Source of the DNA: a bacterium
GTDB lineage: Bacteria > Cyanobacteriota > Vampirovibrionia > Obscuribacterales > Obscuribacteraceae
NCBI GenBank assembly: GCA_018062085.1
Contig: JAGOSY010000010.1
Span: forward strand, 108,748-172,747
Length of the DNA stretch: 64,000 bases
Reading direction: 5' to 3'
Positions 44,645-53,608 of the stretch are shown one piece after another. The translations under genes were made by a program, and so were the position numbers. A model generated the notes under the pieces. The model ran no database searches, had not been told where the DNA came from, and was given only the letters and a program-made list of their open reading frames with translations. Numbering within the stretch: the first letter of the stretch is position 1; every line of letters starts with the position of its first letter.

Positions 44645-45653
44645 GTCTCTTATTTCGAATAAACTCGATCAGTTCTTTAGTGGCTTTAAGCGTGGCTTCG
44701 GAACCGATGCTTCCATGCCAGTCGTGGCCCTTGAAACCAGGCAGCGTAATACTCTTAATCTCGGCTCCAGATGGGGCACGCCATTCTTTCTCACGAACAG
44801 CTGCCCCAGATCCGTCAACGGCAAGGGCCTTGGTCTGATCAATACCATTTGCCTTGAGATAGCGCTGCAGGGTCTTCTCTTCTGAATCCATGTGCAATCC
44901 AAACCATCTTCCGTCAATTGGCGCAACCGTATCTTTCTCCGACTGAATTGACATGAAATTCATTCCAGCAGGCACACTTGCTTCCTTACCGGTTGTCCAG
45001 CCGCTGATGTCGACTAAATTCGCTGGTCGATACTTTTCTGGCAATTCCGCGGCGGCTTTATGGGCAAAGCTGGCCCCCTGCGAATAGCCAGTCAACGTAA
45101 TGCGCTCCAAATCAACATTATAGTTGTTGTTCAACTGCTCGAGTACGGCAGCCGTGTAGCCAACATCATCAGTCTTCGAAAATGGGTACTGGCAGTTGTT
45201 GAACGAGAGATCTTTGTTAGGATTACCGCCCATATAAAGCACAAACATGCCGTTTTTGTCGGCTTCTTTACTTAAACCAGTAAGCTCTTCTAGGCCTGCA
45301 GCGCCAGCCTTGGTGCCACCTGGACCCGGCTTGTCGCCCCAACCGTTGTACACAACAAGCACAGAAGCCGGTTCTGCCGCGTTGTAATTTTCTGGAACAT
45401 GCATGAAGACGCTGCGAGGCGTGCCATCAACTGAAACCGAAATCGGCACAGTACTGCCCTTTTCGACCTTAGCAGGATCGGGAAACTCAACTGCTGCGCC
45501 TTTTTCTTTTACAGACTTTTCGCTGCGCATTTGATTCCAGGTATCAGCCGAGAGATCTGCGGCACTACCAGCGCCAGCATCTCCCGCTCTGGCATGCTCG
45601 GACACGCTGTCTTGCTTGTGATTATGCAAACCGGCAACTGAATCTCGAGGCAT
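44634..45653 (-). CDS. Polyhydroxybutyrate-depolymerase-like esterase
   Basis: I use the ATG at 45653; a TTG six bases upstream is in frame. 339 residues. Alpha/beta-hydrolase: oxyanion region Y-N-G-W-G-D, nucleophile elbow G-Y-S-Q-G-A, acid in S-E-K-D-T-V-A-P and histidine in G-H-D-W-H. This matches the esterase-PHB-depolymerase (LpqC-like) group. The first 60 residues are hydrophilic and Ala/Ser-rich, with no signal peptide, so the protein may be cytosolic or exported by a non-Sec route. Substrate may be a polyester or feruloyl-type ester. Confidence 0.85.
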   Translation of the reverse strand: MPRDSVAGLHNHKQDSVSEHARAGDAGAGSAADLSADTWNQMRSEKSVKEKGAAVEFPDPAKVEKGSTVPISVSVDGTPRSVFMHVPENYNAAEPASVLVVYNGWGDKPGPGGTKAGAAGLEELTGLSKEADKNGMFVLYMGGNPNKDLSFNNCQYPFSKTDDVGYTAAVLEQLNNNYNVDLERITLTGYSQGASFAHKAAAELPEKYRPANLVDISGWTTGKEASVPAGMNFMSIQSEKDTVAPIDGRWFGLHMDSEEKTLQRYLKANGIDQTKALAVDGSGAAVREKEWRAPSGAEIKSITLPGFKGHDWHGSIGSEATLKATKELIEFIRNKRRGS

Positions 45654-46017
45654 GAGCAAGTGATACCTGGGTTAAGTGAACTTGGGGCGAAAAGAAGCTG
45701 TCGATGCAATTGTACCCAAAATTAAACAGGCTCAAGCGCCAAAAATGAGAGAGAGACAGTTTTACCTGTCTCCCCCACTTCCATCCCCCGATGAAACTTT
45801 TCGATGGTCGTTATCACGATTGCCCCAGTGGGCTGCTTTCAAATGATCGGCCTCACTCGGTCATAATGCTGCCGCTAAATAACATTGATGTGACACTGAA
45901 AAAATCAAAAAAACAGACACTGCAATGCAGTTGTTATATTCGCCGCCTATATTGACATCACCGAGAGGCGAAAACCTCCCAATCTCCCCCGAACACTTCC
46001 TATTGGAGGAATCTCAC
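45654..46017. other. 364-base divergent intergenic region
   Basis: Contains a short hairpin GAGACAG (45753-45759) / CTGTCTC (45766-45772) followed by CCCCC, and an AT-rich stretch with GTTGTTATATTCG about 80 bases before the EF-hand gene. GGAGG at the right end is the ribosome-binding site of that gene. I see no RNA gene or known riboswitch. Confidence 0.45.
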
Positions 46018-47292
46018 ATGTCATACGAGCAGCCCGATCCGGTAAAGAACGCTGAAACACTTTATCATCACGCCCTGGCCGGCGGCCCTGAATCAGCTGT
46101 TCAGAACATGCGAAATGAATTTGAAGCCACCAGAAACGATGGCTCGTTCAAATCAATTGAGCAGCACGACAATTACTGGAAGAGTGTCGCCGGAGAGCTT
46201 GAGCGCACCGGCCATCTTCCTAACCTCACTGTGGCATTCGTCAGAGATAACAAAGGGGCCTTCGATCAAGACGGTAATGGCGTGGTCAGTAAGCATGAAG
46301 TTTTAGATGTACAGCGGCAATCGCGCGAAAGCCAGGCCAACGGCCAAGGCATGACTTTTGAATCAATATTTGCGGACAATCTCAGAAGCACTATTCCTTC
46401 ACCAAAAGGCAATAAAAGTTTCTACGATCAAGTCGCCCACACAACTAAAGCATGGCAAGTTGACAGAGACGCAATTGAAGACGCTGACTTAGACAGATGG
46501 GACAGACAAAACAATCGCCAAGGTAAGCGCGAACTGAAGCACGATATGACAGCTGATGCCTCCTCACCTCTATACGAGAATAATGGTGCCCTCATGCACG
46601 CCCTTGATGCTTCACGCAAAGAAAACGGACGTCTTAGCCGCAGCGACTACAAAGCCTTCTTACATGATTACAAAGAGCGCGCGGCCAACGGCCAAGAAGA
46701 TGAAGTCTACAACGAGCGCAATGCCCGCTTTGTCCATAGCCTACTGAAAGGCGATGAGCCTACCATTAAAAACGGACCATTCAGAGGAATCAACATCGAT
46801 AAAGTTGATCGCAGAGCTGGCTATAGCCCCCAAGATGATTTCACACCCCATAGAGATGTAGCCGCCGGCCCCTCTGTGTCAACAATGTCTGAGACCCAGA
46901 GCAATTTCGAAGCTGAACAGAAACAAGAAGCAATCGATAGCAGCGAAGCCAAAGATGATAGCGAGAATGGTAAGAACAAAAAAGCAGATATCTGCGATAA
47001 CGATCTCAAAAATCGCCTTGATGACATGGCGACACTAAGGCCCAATGAGGGTTACAGCCACGTAGCCTGCCGTCTGCTCGGTATCAAAATTGACCATCAC
47101 TATTCTACTGACGAGACACGTGAAATGAATCTTCTTGCCAACCAATTGAAGAACATCACCACCGGACACGACACCCACCGCCTCTATGTAGGTTTCATCA
47201 TGCCTGTTTCAAACAACATTGAAAAGCTTGAGGCAATCAATCCAGCATTCAAGGCCCGCATGGATCAACTACGCGCCCAAGAGCAAGACTAA
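46018..47292 (+). CDS. EF-hand protein
   Basis: 424 residues from the ATG at 46018, with GGAGG seven to eight bases upstream; the open frame back to 45925 is not needed. A canonical EF-hand loop lies at 83-94 (D83, D85, N87, S91, E94 in DQDGNGVVSKHE). A second, weaker one may lie in D-A-S-R-K-E-N-G-R-L-S-R-S-D. The protein is hydrophilic, rich in Asn, Asp and Lys, with a charged linker (about 300-345) and no signal peptide. It would bind calcium; partner unknown. Convergent with the response-regulator gene. Confidence 0.75.
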   Translation: MSYEQPDPVKNAETLYHHALAGGPESAVQNMRNEFEATRNDGSFKSIEQHDNYWKSVAGELERTGHLPNLTVAFVRDNKGAFDQDGNGVVSKHEVLDVQRQSRESQANGQGMTFESIFADNLRSTIPSPKGNKSFYDQVAHTTKAWQVDRDAIEDADLDRWDRQNNRQGKRELKHDMTADASSPLYENNGALMHALDASRKENGRLSRSDYKAFLHDYKERAANGQEDEVYNERNARFVHSLLKGDEPTIKNGPFRGINIDKVDRRAGYSPQDDFTPHRDVAAGPSVSTMSETQSNFEAEQKQEAIDSSEAKDDSENGKNKKADICDNDLKNRLDDMATLRPNEGYSHVACRLLGIKIDHHYSTDETREMNLLANQLKNITTGHDTHRLYVGFIMPVSNNIEKLEAINPAFKARMDQLRAQEQD

Positions 47293-47305
47293 GATTAGAC
47301 CAAGA

Positions 47306-47977
47306 CTAAGGCTCTAAGCGATAACCGACGCCCCGGATGGTCCTCAACAAAGGATTATCCGGGTCTGTCTCTATCTTTTGGCGCAAGCGCAAAATAGTGG
47401 TGCGCACCGTTTCAATGGAAGCATCAGAGTCTGTCGGCCACACCTTATTAAGCAATTCGTCTCCCGAAAATACTCTCTGGGGGTGGCGCATGAATAGTTC
47501 TAACAACGAAAATTCTTTGGGATAGAGCTTTATTTCAGCACCGTTGAGATTGACGACGTGCTGCACTGGGTCAAGCTCTAACTCGCGCACTTTCAAAGCT
47601 TTGTAAGTAACTGGAGTTGGCCTACGCAATAGTGCCCGCACTCGCGACAATAACTCGCGGATATCAAACGGCTTTGTCAGATAGTCGTCCCCACCTGAAT
47701 CAAGCCCAGTTATACGGTCAGGCACACTATTTCGCCCAGTCAAGAACAAAACAGGAGTAGCCCCACCCTTAGCCCTGAACTCAGTAGTGAGGGCAATGCC
47801 GGTAGTGTCAGGCAACTGCCAGTCCATGACAATTAAATCGTAGTTGACCGAGTTCAAATAGGCACGGGCATCAGCACCGTTGTGCACCATATCGACCATG
47901 TACTTCGCTTCAGTCAGGGCGTCTTTGACTACTTGAGCGATAGATTGATCATCTTCAACTACTAGAACCTTTGACAA
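47306..47977 (-). CDS. OmpR/PhoB-family response regulator
   Basis: I use the TTG at 47977, which has GGGAG eight bases upstream and gives the standard 223 residues; the frame is open to 48043. Receiver domain 1-120 with acidic pocket E-D-D, phospho-acceptor D52 (V-M-D-W-Q-L-P), the T-G switch and K-P-F. Winged-helix DNA-binding domain about 130-222 (L-Y-P-K-E-F-S-L-L-E-L-F, E-T-V-R-T-T-I-L-R-L-R-Q-K-I, T-I-R-G-V-G-Y-R). The two paralogous kinases at 49343 and 53609 are probable partners. Confidence 0.92.
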   Translation of the reverse strand: MSKVLVVEDDQSIAQVVKDALTEAKYMVDMVHNGADARAYLNSVNYDLIVMDWQLPDTTGIALTTEFRAKGGATPVLFLTGRNSVPDRITGLDSGGDDYLTKPFDIRELLSRVRALLRRPTPVTYKALKVRELELDPVQHVVNLNGAEIKLYPKEFSLLELFMRHPQRVFSGDELLNKVWPTDSDASIETVRTTILRLRQKIETDPDNPLLRTIRGVGYRLEP

Positions 47978-48165
47978 GCCAGATACTCCCAAGCCAACAA
48001 CAAGCAAACAACACAACAAATTGATTATAGCGATTTGGGGCACTGTAACGTAATTGTCATTTTGCCAAACTACATTCGCTATACGCGGACACCTAGCAAG
48101 ACCAATTCTAGAAAGACAAAATCTTGCAAGTCACAACAAAAAAAAGACAAAGGGTAGCACAGCAA

Positions 48166-48870
48166 ATGTCAATTAACGAATACTCCGAAGGAGCAGTAGC
48201 CTCGCTGTCGACCATAGCAAACTATATCGCTCCAGTAACTACTCCACTAATAATTGAGCCCCAAGAACTTTCGCCCCAGGCCCGTCTAGACATGTACATT
48301 TCGGTGGCAGCTAGGGCCAGCGATTTACATGTGATGGAAACGGCCTTAGGTATGACCCTGCGCACCATTCGCGCCATTCAGAACGCCGCCATTTCAAGCA
48401 CAATGCCTACGGCCGCCAAGCTCAAGGCATGCGAAACACCAATCCTCAATATCGTTCTTGAATTTGCCGGGAAAAGCCCTGAATGGCGGGCTCTAGTCGT
48501 GCAGATGATGATAGAAAATATCAGCACCGGCTCCGGACATTTAAGTATTAATCGAGCCAAGCAAGTTTTAAAAGAAATAGCCAAACGCGCCCCCTTCAAT
48601 AACTTGGTGAGCGAACTGAATATGTCATCACACGCCAGGCGTATGGCAGCAATTTACCTGCTGGGCTGGCTCAAACACGAAAAAGCAATAGAGCCCTTAG
48701 TGGAAGCTTTTGAGGTGACGAACGCGAAACAACAAGAAGCAATCCTCGAAATGCTCGAAGAGCACTACAGCCATAAATTGCCCTTTTACCTCAAATGGCG
48801 CTGCGTCAATCGGCAATCCCCAACACCGGCGCTGACAAAACTGATGCAATTGCTCCAATTTGAGGCATAG
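48166..48870 (+). CDS. HEAT-like alpha-helical protein
   Basis: 234 residues from the ATG at 48166; a TTG at 48124 is also in frame. Entirely helical, with a pair of HEAT-like units near the C-terminus (R-R-M-A-A-I-Y-L-L-G-W-L-K-H-E-K-A-I-E-P-L-V-E-A-F). The centre has E-W-R-A-L-V-V-Q-M-M-I-E-N. No enzymatic motif, signal peptide or membrane helix. It lies between the response regulator (divergent) and a broken regulator gene. Confidence 0.65.
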   Translation: MSINEYSEGAVASLSTIANYIAPVTTPLIIEPQELSPQARLDMYISVAARASDLHVMETALGMTLRTIRAIQNAAISSTMPTAAKLKACETPILNIVLEFAGKSPEWRALVVQMMIENISTGSGHLSINRAKQVLKEIAKRAPFNNLVSELNMSSHARRMAAIYLLGWLKHEKAIEPLVEAFEVTNAKQQEAILEMLEEHYSHKLPFYLKWRCVNRQSPTPALTKLMQLLQFEA

Positions 48871-48948
48871 TGCTTCTAGCCAAAACACTAAATCAGCAAA
48901 GCACTAATTAGGCAAGCAGTAAATGGCAAAACAGAAAACAGATAACAA

Positions 48949-49346
48949 ATGACAGCCCACATTCTGGTCGTTGAAGACGATCGCAAAATCGCCGAGGTTT
49001 TACAAGACTGTCTTGCTGCGGCAGGTTACGAGGTGGAAGTTGTTCACTCAGCCGAAGCTGGCAGTGCCATGCTGGCTACAAATAGCTACAATCTTTTGCT
49101 TCTAGATTGGCAACTACCCAAGGCTTCTGGCCTAGGGTACTGGAGCTATTAATGAGCAATCCCGGCCGTGTCTTTTCTGCCGAAGAATTACTCTCAAGGG
49201 CCTGGCCAACAGATTCGGACGCCACCAATGAAGCCGTGCGTACGGTGATTCTGCGCATTCGCAAAGTGGTTGATATCGACAGCGACAATCCACTAATAAC
49301 TACAATCAAAGGCTTTGGCTACAAGCTAGACTCTAAGCCAGTCTAA
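48949..49346 (+). pseudogene. Broken OmpR-type response regulator
   Basis: The first frame (from 48949) encodes the first half of a receiver domain up to L-L-D-W-Q-L-P-K-A-S-G with its phospho-acceptor Asp, then runs into a stop at 49152. A different frame (to 49346) resumes with V-L-E-L-L-M-S-N-P-G-R-V-F, the second half of a winged-helix domain with its recognition helix. About 100 residues (rest of the receiver, linker and wing start) are missing. Thus an internal deletion combined with a frameshift has destroyed a paralogue of the gene at 47306-47977, whose W-P-T-D-S-D-A motif it shares. The end overlaps the HK stop by four bases. Confidence 0.8.
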
Positions 49347-51238
49347 TCGGCCACAGCTTTGAGGGCGAACCAGAAGATGGCACCGCTGGCAGAGGCACTA
49401 TCTTTGTCGTTTGCACTGTCCTTTACACAAATTTCGCCGCCATGCTGCAAAATAATACGTCGACAAATAGAAAGGCCTAGACCAAAGCCAGTAGAGCGAT
49501 CACGACTGCTATCAGCCTGCAAGAAACGCTCAAAGATTTGCTCTTTCTTATCATCAGGAACGCCCGGGCCTTGATCGACTAGCTCAAAGAGCACCCGCGG
49601 CTGATCTTCTATTGTTACTCGGCACGACATAGACAACAAGCCATTCTCAGGGGAAAACTTAATTGCATTAGTCAACAAATTGAGTATAACCTCTAGCATA
49701 TAGTGACTATCTGCAGCAATGACACAAGGCTCAGCCAGCAACTCTAGACGCAAAGATTTCGGCTCTAGTTGTGGGCTAATTAAATCTCCGGCCTGCCTAA
49801 CCAAGGCGGCAAAATCAAGCGGCTCAATCTTCAACTCAAGATTAGCACTCTCAATCCGTCCGATTTCGAGCAAGCGATTGATCATGCCAAGTAAAAGCGC
49901 AGAGCTTGACCTAGCAATTTCTAGTTTTGCCACAGCCAACTCGGGCAAGGGGCCGTACGTTCCAGCAGTGGTCATCTGCAAAACACCACTTAAACTGGTA
50001 AGCGGTGTGCGCATGTCATGGCTGACCATATTGAAAAAGTCGCCTTTAGCTTGTTCTAAAATAAGGCGCTGAGTTTCGTCAACTAGTGTGGTCAGATACT
50101 TAGCAGTACCGGCCACATGGTATTCAATTACCGATACATTCACCGGCACGACTTCGCCATCTGGCCCGGCCGCAAACAAGGGCTGGGGCTCACCTCTATT
50201 GGCTTGAGCAGCGGCTACTAGCCGAGGGAAAAGCCCCTCTTTCTCGCTAGCCTTCATGCGAAATATCTTGTCGATCTTAGCATTTTCAAAGTAAGCAAGA
50301 TCAATGCCAAAGAGTTGCTCTGCCACCGTATTCAGTGACTCAACACTACCGAACTGATCGGTGACAAATAATGCTGCTGGAATTTTATTTATTACCATAG
50401 TCAACTCATCGCGAGACTCCTCAATAGTTGAAAGCATCTCCTTCTCTTTCTCGCGAGCAGAACTCAGAGCCGCTGCCATCTGTCTAAATGTTTTGTCGAG
50501 AGCACCAATCTCATCGGCTGAATTCAAAGGCGAGAGCAAAGGCAGCCCCCGCGCTAATCTCTCTGAATTGACGCGCACAACATTGATGCGACGCACTATC
50601 ATGGCACTGACTAAAACTGCAATAACTAGCGCTACTAAGCTATTGGCGAAAATAACAAACTGACAGAACTGTCTAAAGCCAAGACGTGATTCTGCCTCAT
50701 CAATACTGGCTTGCTCTACATCTTTTTGTGCCTTGCGACCGACATCTTTTAAGGTAGTGAGAAATACAACTGTGGCATCTTTTAGTTTTCTATTACGCTC
50801 AAGACTATCAAAGAAAGAGCCTACCTGATTGTTCTCGTCAGGACTGAACTGCGATCCATCCAGTGCCCGCAAATACTCTTTGCCTACTGCTTGCAAATGG
50901 CTCCCGACTTCTCTATCGGCAGCACGACTGCTCAGTAAAACGGCAAGCTTCTCAAGCTCAGAACGATATTTCGCGACATACTCTTGGTAGCTTTGCTTAT
51001 CGCTGGGCTTATGGAACATCTTGAATTGCATCAAAGATTGTATGGCAAAGTAGTTTGCTATGACAATATCATTTGTATGCTGGGCAATATTGCGACGAAC
51101 AGAAAGCTCATCGGTAAGCCGCTCTAGAGCAAGAAGCTGTCGCTGCATCTCACCATAGAGCAGGAGATTGACGACCAACGGAATAGCCATGGTCAAAGCA
51201 ATCTTGGCTACAAGCCTGGTTTTGAAAAAAGACAGCAT
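49343..51238 (-). CDS. Membrane sensor histidine kinase, copy 1
   Basis: 631 residues. Membrane helix at about 10-28, an extracytoplasmic sensor of about 160 residues with S-L-M-Q-F-K and S-Q-F-S-P-D-E-N-N-Q-V, a second membrane helix at about 192-216, a HAMP-like linker, a PAS domain (about 280-390), the phosphoacceptor helix with H407 (V-S-H-D-M-R-T-P-L), and an ATPase domain with N-L-L-T-N-A-I-K-F-S, D-Q-G-P-G-V-P and G-F-G-L-G-L-S-I-C. Paralogue of the kinase at 53609-55453. It faces the broken response regulator and may now signal to the intact one at 47306. No ribosome-binding site is clear. Confidence 0.93.
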   Translation of the reverse strand: MLSFFKTRLVAKIALTMAIPLVVNLLLYGEMQRQLLALERLTDELSVRRNIAQHTNDIVIANYFAIQSLMQFKMFHKPSDKQSYQEYVAKYRSELEKLAVLLSSRAADREVGSHLQAVGKEYLRALDGSQFSPDENNQVGSFFDSLERNRKLKDATVVFLTTLKDVGRKAQKDVEQASIDEAESRLGFRQFCQFVIFANSLVALVIAVLVSAMIVRRINVVRVNSERLARGLPLLSPLNSADEIGALDKTFRQMAAALSSAREKEKEMLSTIEESRDELTMVINKIPAALFVTDQFGSVESLNTVAEQLFGIDLAYFENAKIDKIFRMKASEKEGLFPRLVAAAQANRGEPQPLFAAGPDGEVVPVNVSVIEYHVAGTAKYLTTLVDETQRLILEQAKGDFFNMVSHDMRTPLTSLSGVLQMTTAGTYGPLPELAVAKLEIARSSSALLLGMINRLLEIGRIESANLELKIEPLDFAALVRQAGDLISPQLEPKSLRLELLAEPCVIAADSHYMLEVILNLLTNAIKFSPENGLLSMSCRVTIEDQPRVLFELVDQGPGVPDDKKEQIFERFLQADSSRDRSTGFGLGLSICRRIILQHGGEICVKDSANDKDSASASGAIFWFALKAVAD

Positions 51239-51256
51239 CTATAATTTTGTCTTTTC

Positions 51257-52270
51257 TTAGTTATCAACTTTGTGATTGATTTTATCAATAATCGAGCCTG
51301 ACACAGGCCCTTCGCTAAAGTATGGTCCTGAAATTGCTTCGCCCTCTTTAGACCAATCAAACATCATCCAACAATTGGTTTTGCCGACATCACTAGCAGG
51401 AAGTGGCTTAAATGGCTGAGCTTTAGTGAAGAATTGCCGCAACTGACTTTCAGCTTCTGGCTGGGCTTTCTCGCCGCCAATCTGTAGGTCGACAATCTCA
51501 CCCGTTTTGTCAATCTTGATGGCGGCATAAATGCTCTTGCCTTTAGAATCAGCAGTATTGAGAGACTTCTCGCGCTTCCATAATTTCATGGTGCGATCGA
51601 GTAGATCATCGCTATCGCTCGGAGACCAATTTTTGTCATCGTCACTAGACGAAATCATTCCGCCAGAAGAAGAATTGCCACCATCTTGTCCACTTTCACC
51701 AGCGATGTCATTTCCTTTCTTGTCATCGCGATCTGGATTCAAACCCGACGACTGACTAAATTTGCCATCTTTTCCAACACTTTCAAACTTCCAGAAATCC
51801 TTATCGATTTTCCACTCGCCATTTTCTTTGACTAAAGCCACCTGCCCTTTGAGCGAGCACTTAGCGTCAGGCTTCATCATTTCTTTGTACGACTTAGGAA
51901 TTTCCACCGCTTCAATATCAAAAATTTGCCGCGCTGCGGTGCTTAATACCGCATCTTTGCCAACCACTCTAATCTTGCTCGGCTCCTGGCCACCCAAGGC
52001 CTCTGCCAATTTCATCATCATGGCAAACTCTTCGGGCTTCTCTTTGCGATCCTTTTCAAACTCAAGCTGCTTGGCCACAATACGCTTGGAGAAAAATCCA
52101 TGGACCTCTAGCGGAAACTTGGTCTTCGCCTTAGCAGCATAGTATTGCAAGATGAATTGCGACGGATCGCTCACCGTAGCAGCGATAACGGGCAGACTAA
52201 AAGCTAGCGAAGCTGAAAGAGATAGAGCCAAACCGACTACCTTCTTTGAGTTTCCGGCTGAGAGGTTCAT
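51257..52270 (-). CDS. Exported protein with a TonB-C-like end domain
   Basis: 337 residues. Signal peptide 1-31 (cleavage near VIA-AT). The N-terminal half is a mixed fold ending in V-K-E-N-G-E-W-K-I-D-K-D-F-W, as in small stress or DUF-type domains. An acidic Ser/Asp/Gly-rich linker (about 180-225) leads to a C-terminal domain (about 245-310) with I-Y-A-A-I-K-I-D-K-T-G-E-I-V-D-L and F-K-P-L-P-A, similar to the single domain at 177-578. GGAG lies seven bases before the ATG. It is 18 bases upstream of the sensor kinase gene, so it may contribute to its signal. Confidence 0.75.
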   Translation of the reverse strand: MNLSAGNSKKVVGLALSLSASLAFSLPVIAATVSDPSQFILQYYAAKAKTKFPLEVHGFFSKRIVAKQLEFEKDRKEKPEEFAMMMKLAEALGGQEPSKIRVVGKDAVLSTAARQIFDIEAVEIPKSYKEMMKPDAKCSLKGQVALVKENGEWKIDKDFWKFESVGKDGKFSQSSGLNPDRDDKKGNDIAGESGQDGGNSSSGGMISSSDDDKNWSPSDSDDLLDRTMKLWKREKSLNTADSKGKSIYAAIKIDKTGEIVDLQIGGEKAQPEAESQLRQFFTKAQPFKPLPASDVGKTNCWMMFDWSKEGEAISGPYFSEGPVSGSIIDKINHKVDN

Positions 52271-52609
52271 TATTTGCTCCTTTCGAGCTAAGTGAGGACA
52301 AAAACAGCGCTAAGAGAGTGCTAAGTACAAATTGAGGTCAAAGTGCAAGTTAATCGAGAACATGGCGTGAGCTAAGTAAGATCATGAACCTGAGGGTAGA
52401 AAAATTCGGGCTGAGTTGCTTTCTTACTTGCGGAACTTATTGCTAGCATTTAAGCGTACATATCATAACCAAAACCCTCCTCTAATTAGTCGGAAACTCA
52501 AAGAAAGCTATGCAATCATCAATCTGAAAATTTTTATCTGCCAACTGGGCAGCTGGCTCTCATCCAGAAATCTCTTACGGACAAGCTGCTGCCGACAATC
52601 TAACTAAAC
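52271..52609. other. 339-base region without a recognised gene
   Basis: AT-rich, with no convincing promoter, RNA gene or repeat. It separates the exported protein gene (minus) from two small genes (plus) and must hold their divergent promoters. Confidence 0.5.
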
Positions 52610-53059
52610 ATGCTTATGGCACAAAACAAACAGCGTCCAATTGGCGACTCCACCGAGCTGGCCACCAGACCAAAGAGCAAGACCGGTGTCTGGAAACAGA
52701 TCCTGAGATTTTTACGTAAAACCTCGCTGAAAGCCTCGCTTGGTATTTGGTCACAAGCCCAGCTCAGCAGCGAAATCAAAAATGCCCTTGACTGCTGGGA
52801 AAGCGCTTGCCAATTTACCAATCAAGCGATCACCAGAAAAACAGCCGCCGCATTCAAGCTAAACGGCTTTCACACTTGGCTTGCGGCCTTAGAACCGGAG
52901 TACAAGAGGCGCTATTCTGCCGCTTTGCATGCTCGCCAACGCCAACTTGAAATCGCAGTCTACGAAGCCAATTACAACTTCACCGGGCTGGATCGCCAAG
53001 AGCGGAACTTGGTTATGCGACTAATCAAACTAAGGCGGCTCGGGCACCTCGTTTTTTAA
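52610..53059 (+). CDS. Hypothetical basic protein
   Basis: 149 residues, basic and helical; an ATG at 52616 is a possible alternative start. Segments such as W-K-Q-I-L-R-F-L-R-K-T-S-L-K-A-S-L and Y-K-R-R-Y-S-A-A-L-H-A-R-Q-R-Q-L-E have amphipathic character. No family recognised, no signal peptide. Followed by another small helical gene 22 bases later on the same strand. Confidence 0.6.
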   Translation: MLMAQNKQRPIGDSTELATRPKSKTGVWKQILRFLRKTSLKASLGIWSQAQLSSEIKNALDCWESACQFTNQAITRKTAAAFKLNGFHTWLAALEPEYKRRYSAALHARQRQLEIAVYEANYNFTGLDRQERNLVMRLIKLRRLGHLVF

Positions 53060-53081
53060 AACAAAACTTCAAAACAAAACT

Positions 53082-53450
53082 ATGCGAAACAAAACCAACC
53101 AAGTAAGCCTTTTGCTAGATTCAACAAGAGGTGCAGTAGCTTCATTTCAAGAGCTAATCGACCAAGCACTGGCACTGCCAGAGCGTCGGCAGCAATTAGA
53201 ACTTAGCTTGCAAGAGCTATTGAGAGAGCACAATGACCTGGCCGACACGCCCGAAATTGGCGAAATACGCAGCCAGATAGCCAAACTGAACAAGCTTGAA
53301 AGTTCCTTCTTTACTGGTGTCAGACAGGCAAAGAAGGTCGTGGAGCAATTCAAGCAGGAGCACCACGACAAGCGCGGCCAAGCCGAATTGGTGCCCAAAA
53401 TCCGCAACGGCCAAAGTGAAGAAGAGGGTTTCTTCTTTCCCAGGCGGTAA
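53082..53450 (+). CDS. Hypothetical coiled-coil protein
   Basis: 122 residues. Most of it (about 20-105) is a predicted coiled coil: L-E-L-S-L-Q-E-L-L-R-E-H-N-D-L and E-I-R-S-Q-I-A-K-L-N-K-L-E-S-S-F. The tail E-E-E-G-F-F-F-P-R-R is unusual. No family recognised. Probably in one unit with the preceding gene; a perfect palindromic hairpin lies 90 bases after its stop. Confidence 0.6.
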   Translation: MRNKTNQVSLLLDSTRGAVASFQELIDQALALPERRQQLELSLQELLREHNDLADTPEIGEIRSQIAKLNKLESSFFTGVRQAKKVVEQFKQEHHDKRGQAELVPKIRNGQSEEEGFFFPRR

Positions 53451-53540
53451 ATCCTTGTCGCCTTAGCTAATATTTTCAGTCCCGCCACTTCCCACTTGTG
53501 AGAAATGGGCTTTCAAGCAATCAAAGTAATTTCGTTTTTC

Positions 53541-53578
53541 AAAACTGTCATATTTTCTTAGGAAAATATGACAGTTTT
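53541..53578. terminator. Palindromic hairpin repeat, copy B, between convergent genes
   Basis: AAAACTGTCATATTTTC (53541-53557) pairs perfectly with 53562-53578 around the loop TTAG, a 17-bp stem. It lies between the convergent stops of the coiled-coil gene and the second kinase, so it can end both transcripts. It is homologous to the hairpin at 28329-28366. Confidence 0.75.
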
Positions 53579-53608
53579 AGAAATTGAAATATAGGGCCTT
53601 TCGCTACT

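Noticed and set aside
44634..44926. Alternative-frame ORFs inside the esterase gene
   Set aside because: The esterase frame carries the full catalytic triad; other frames lack any motif.
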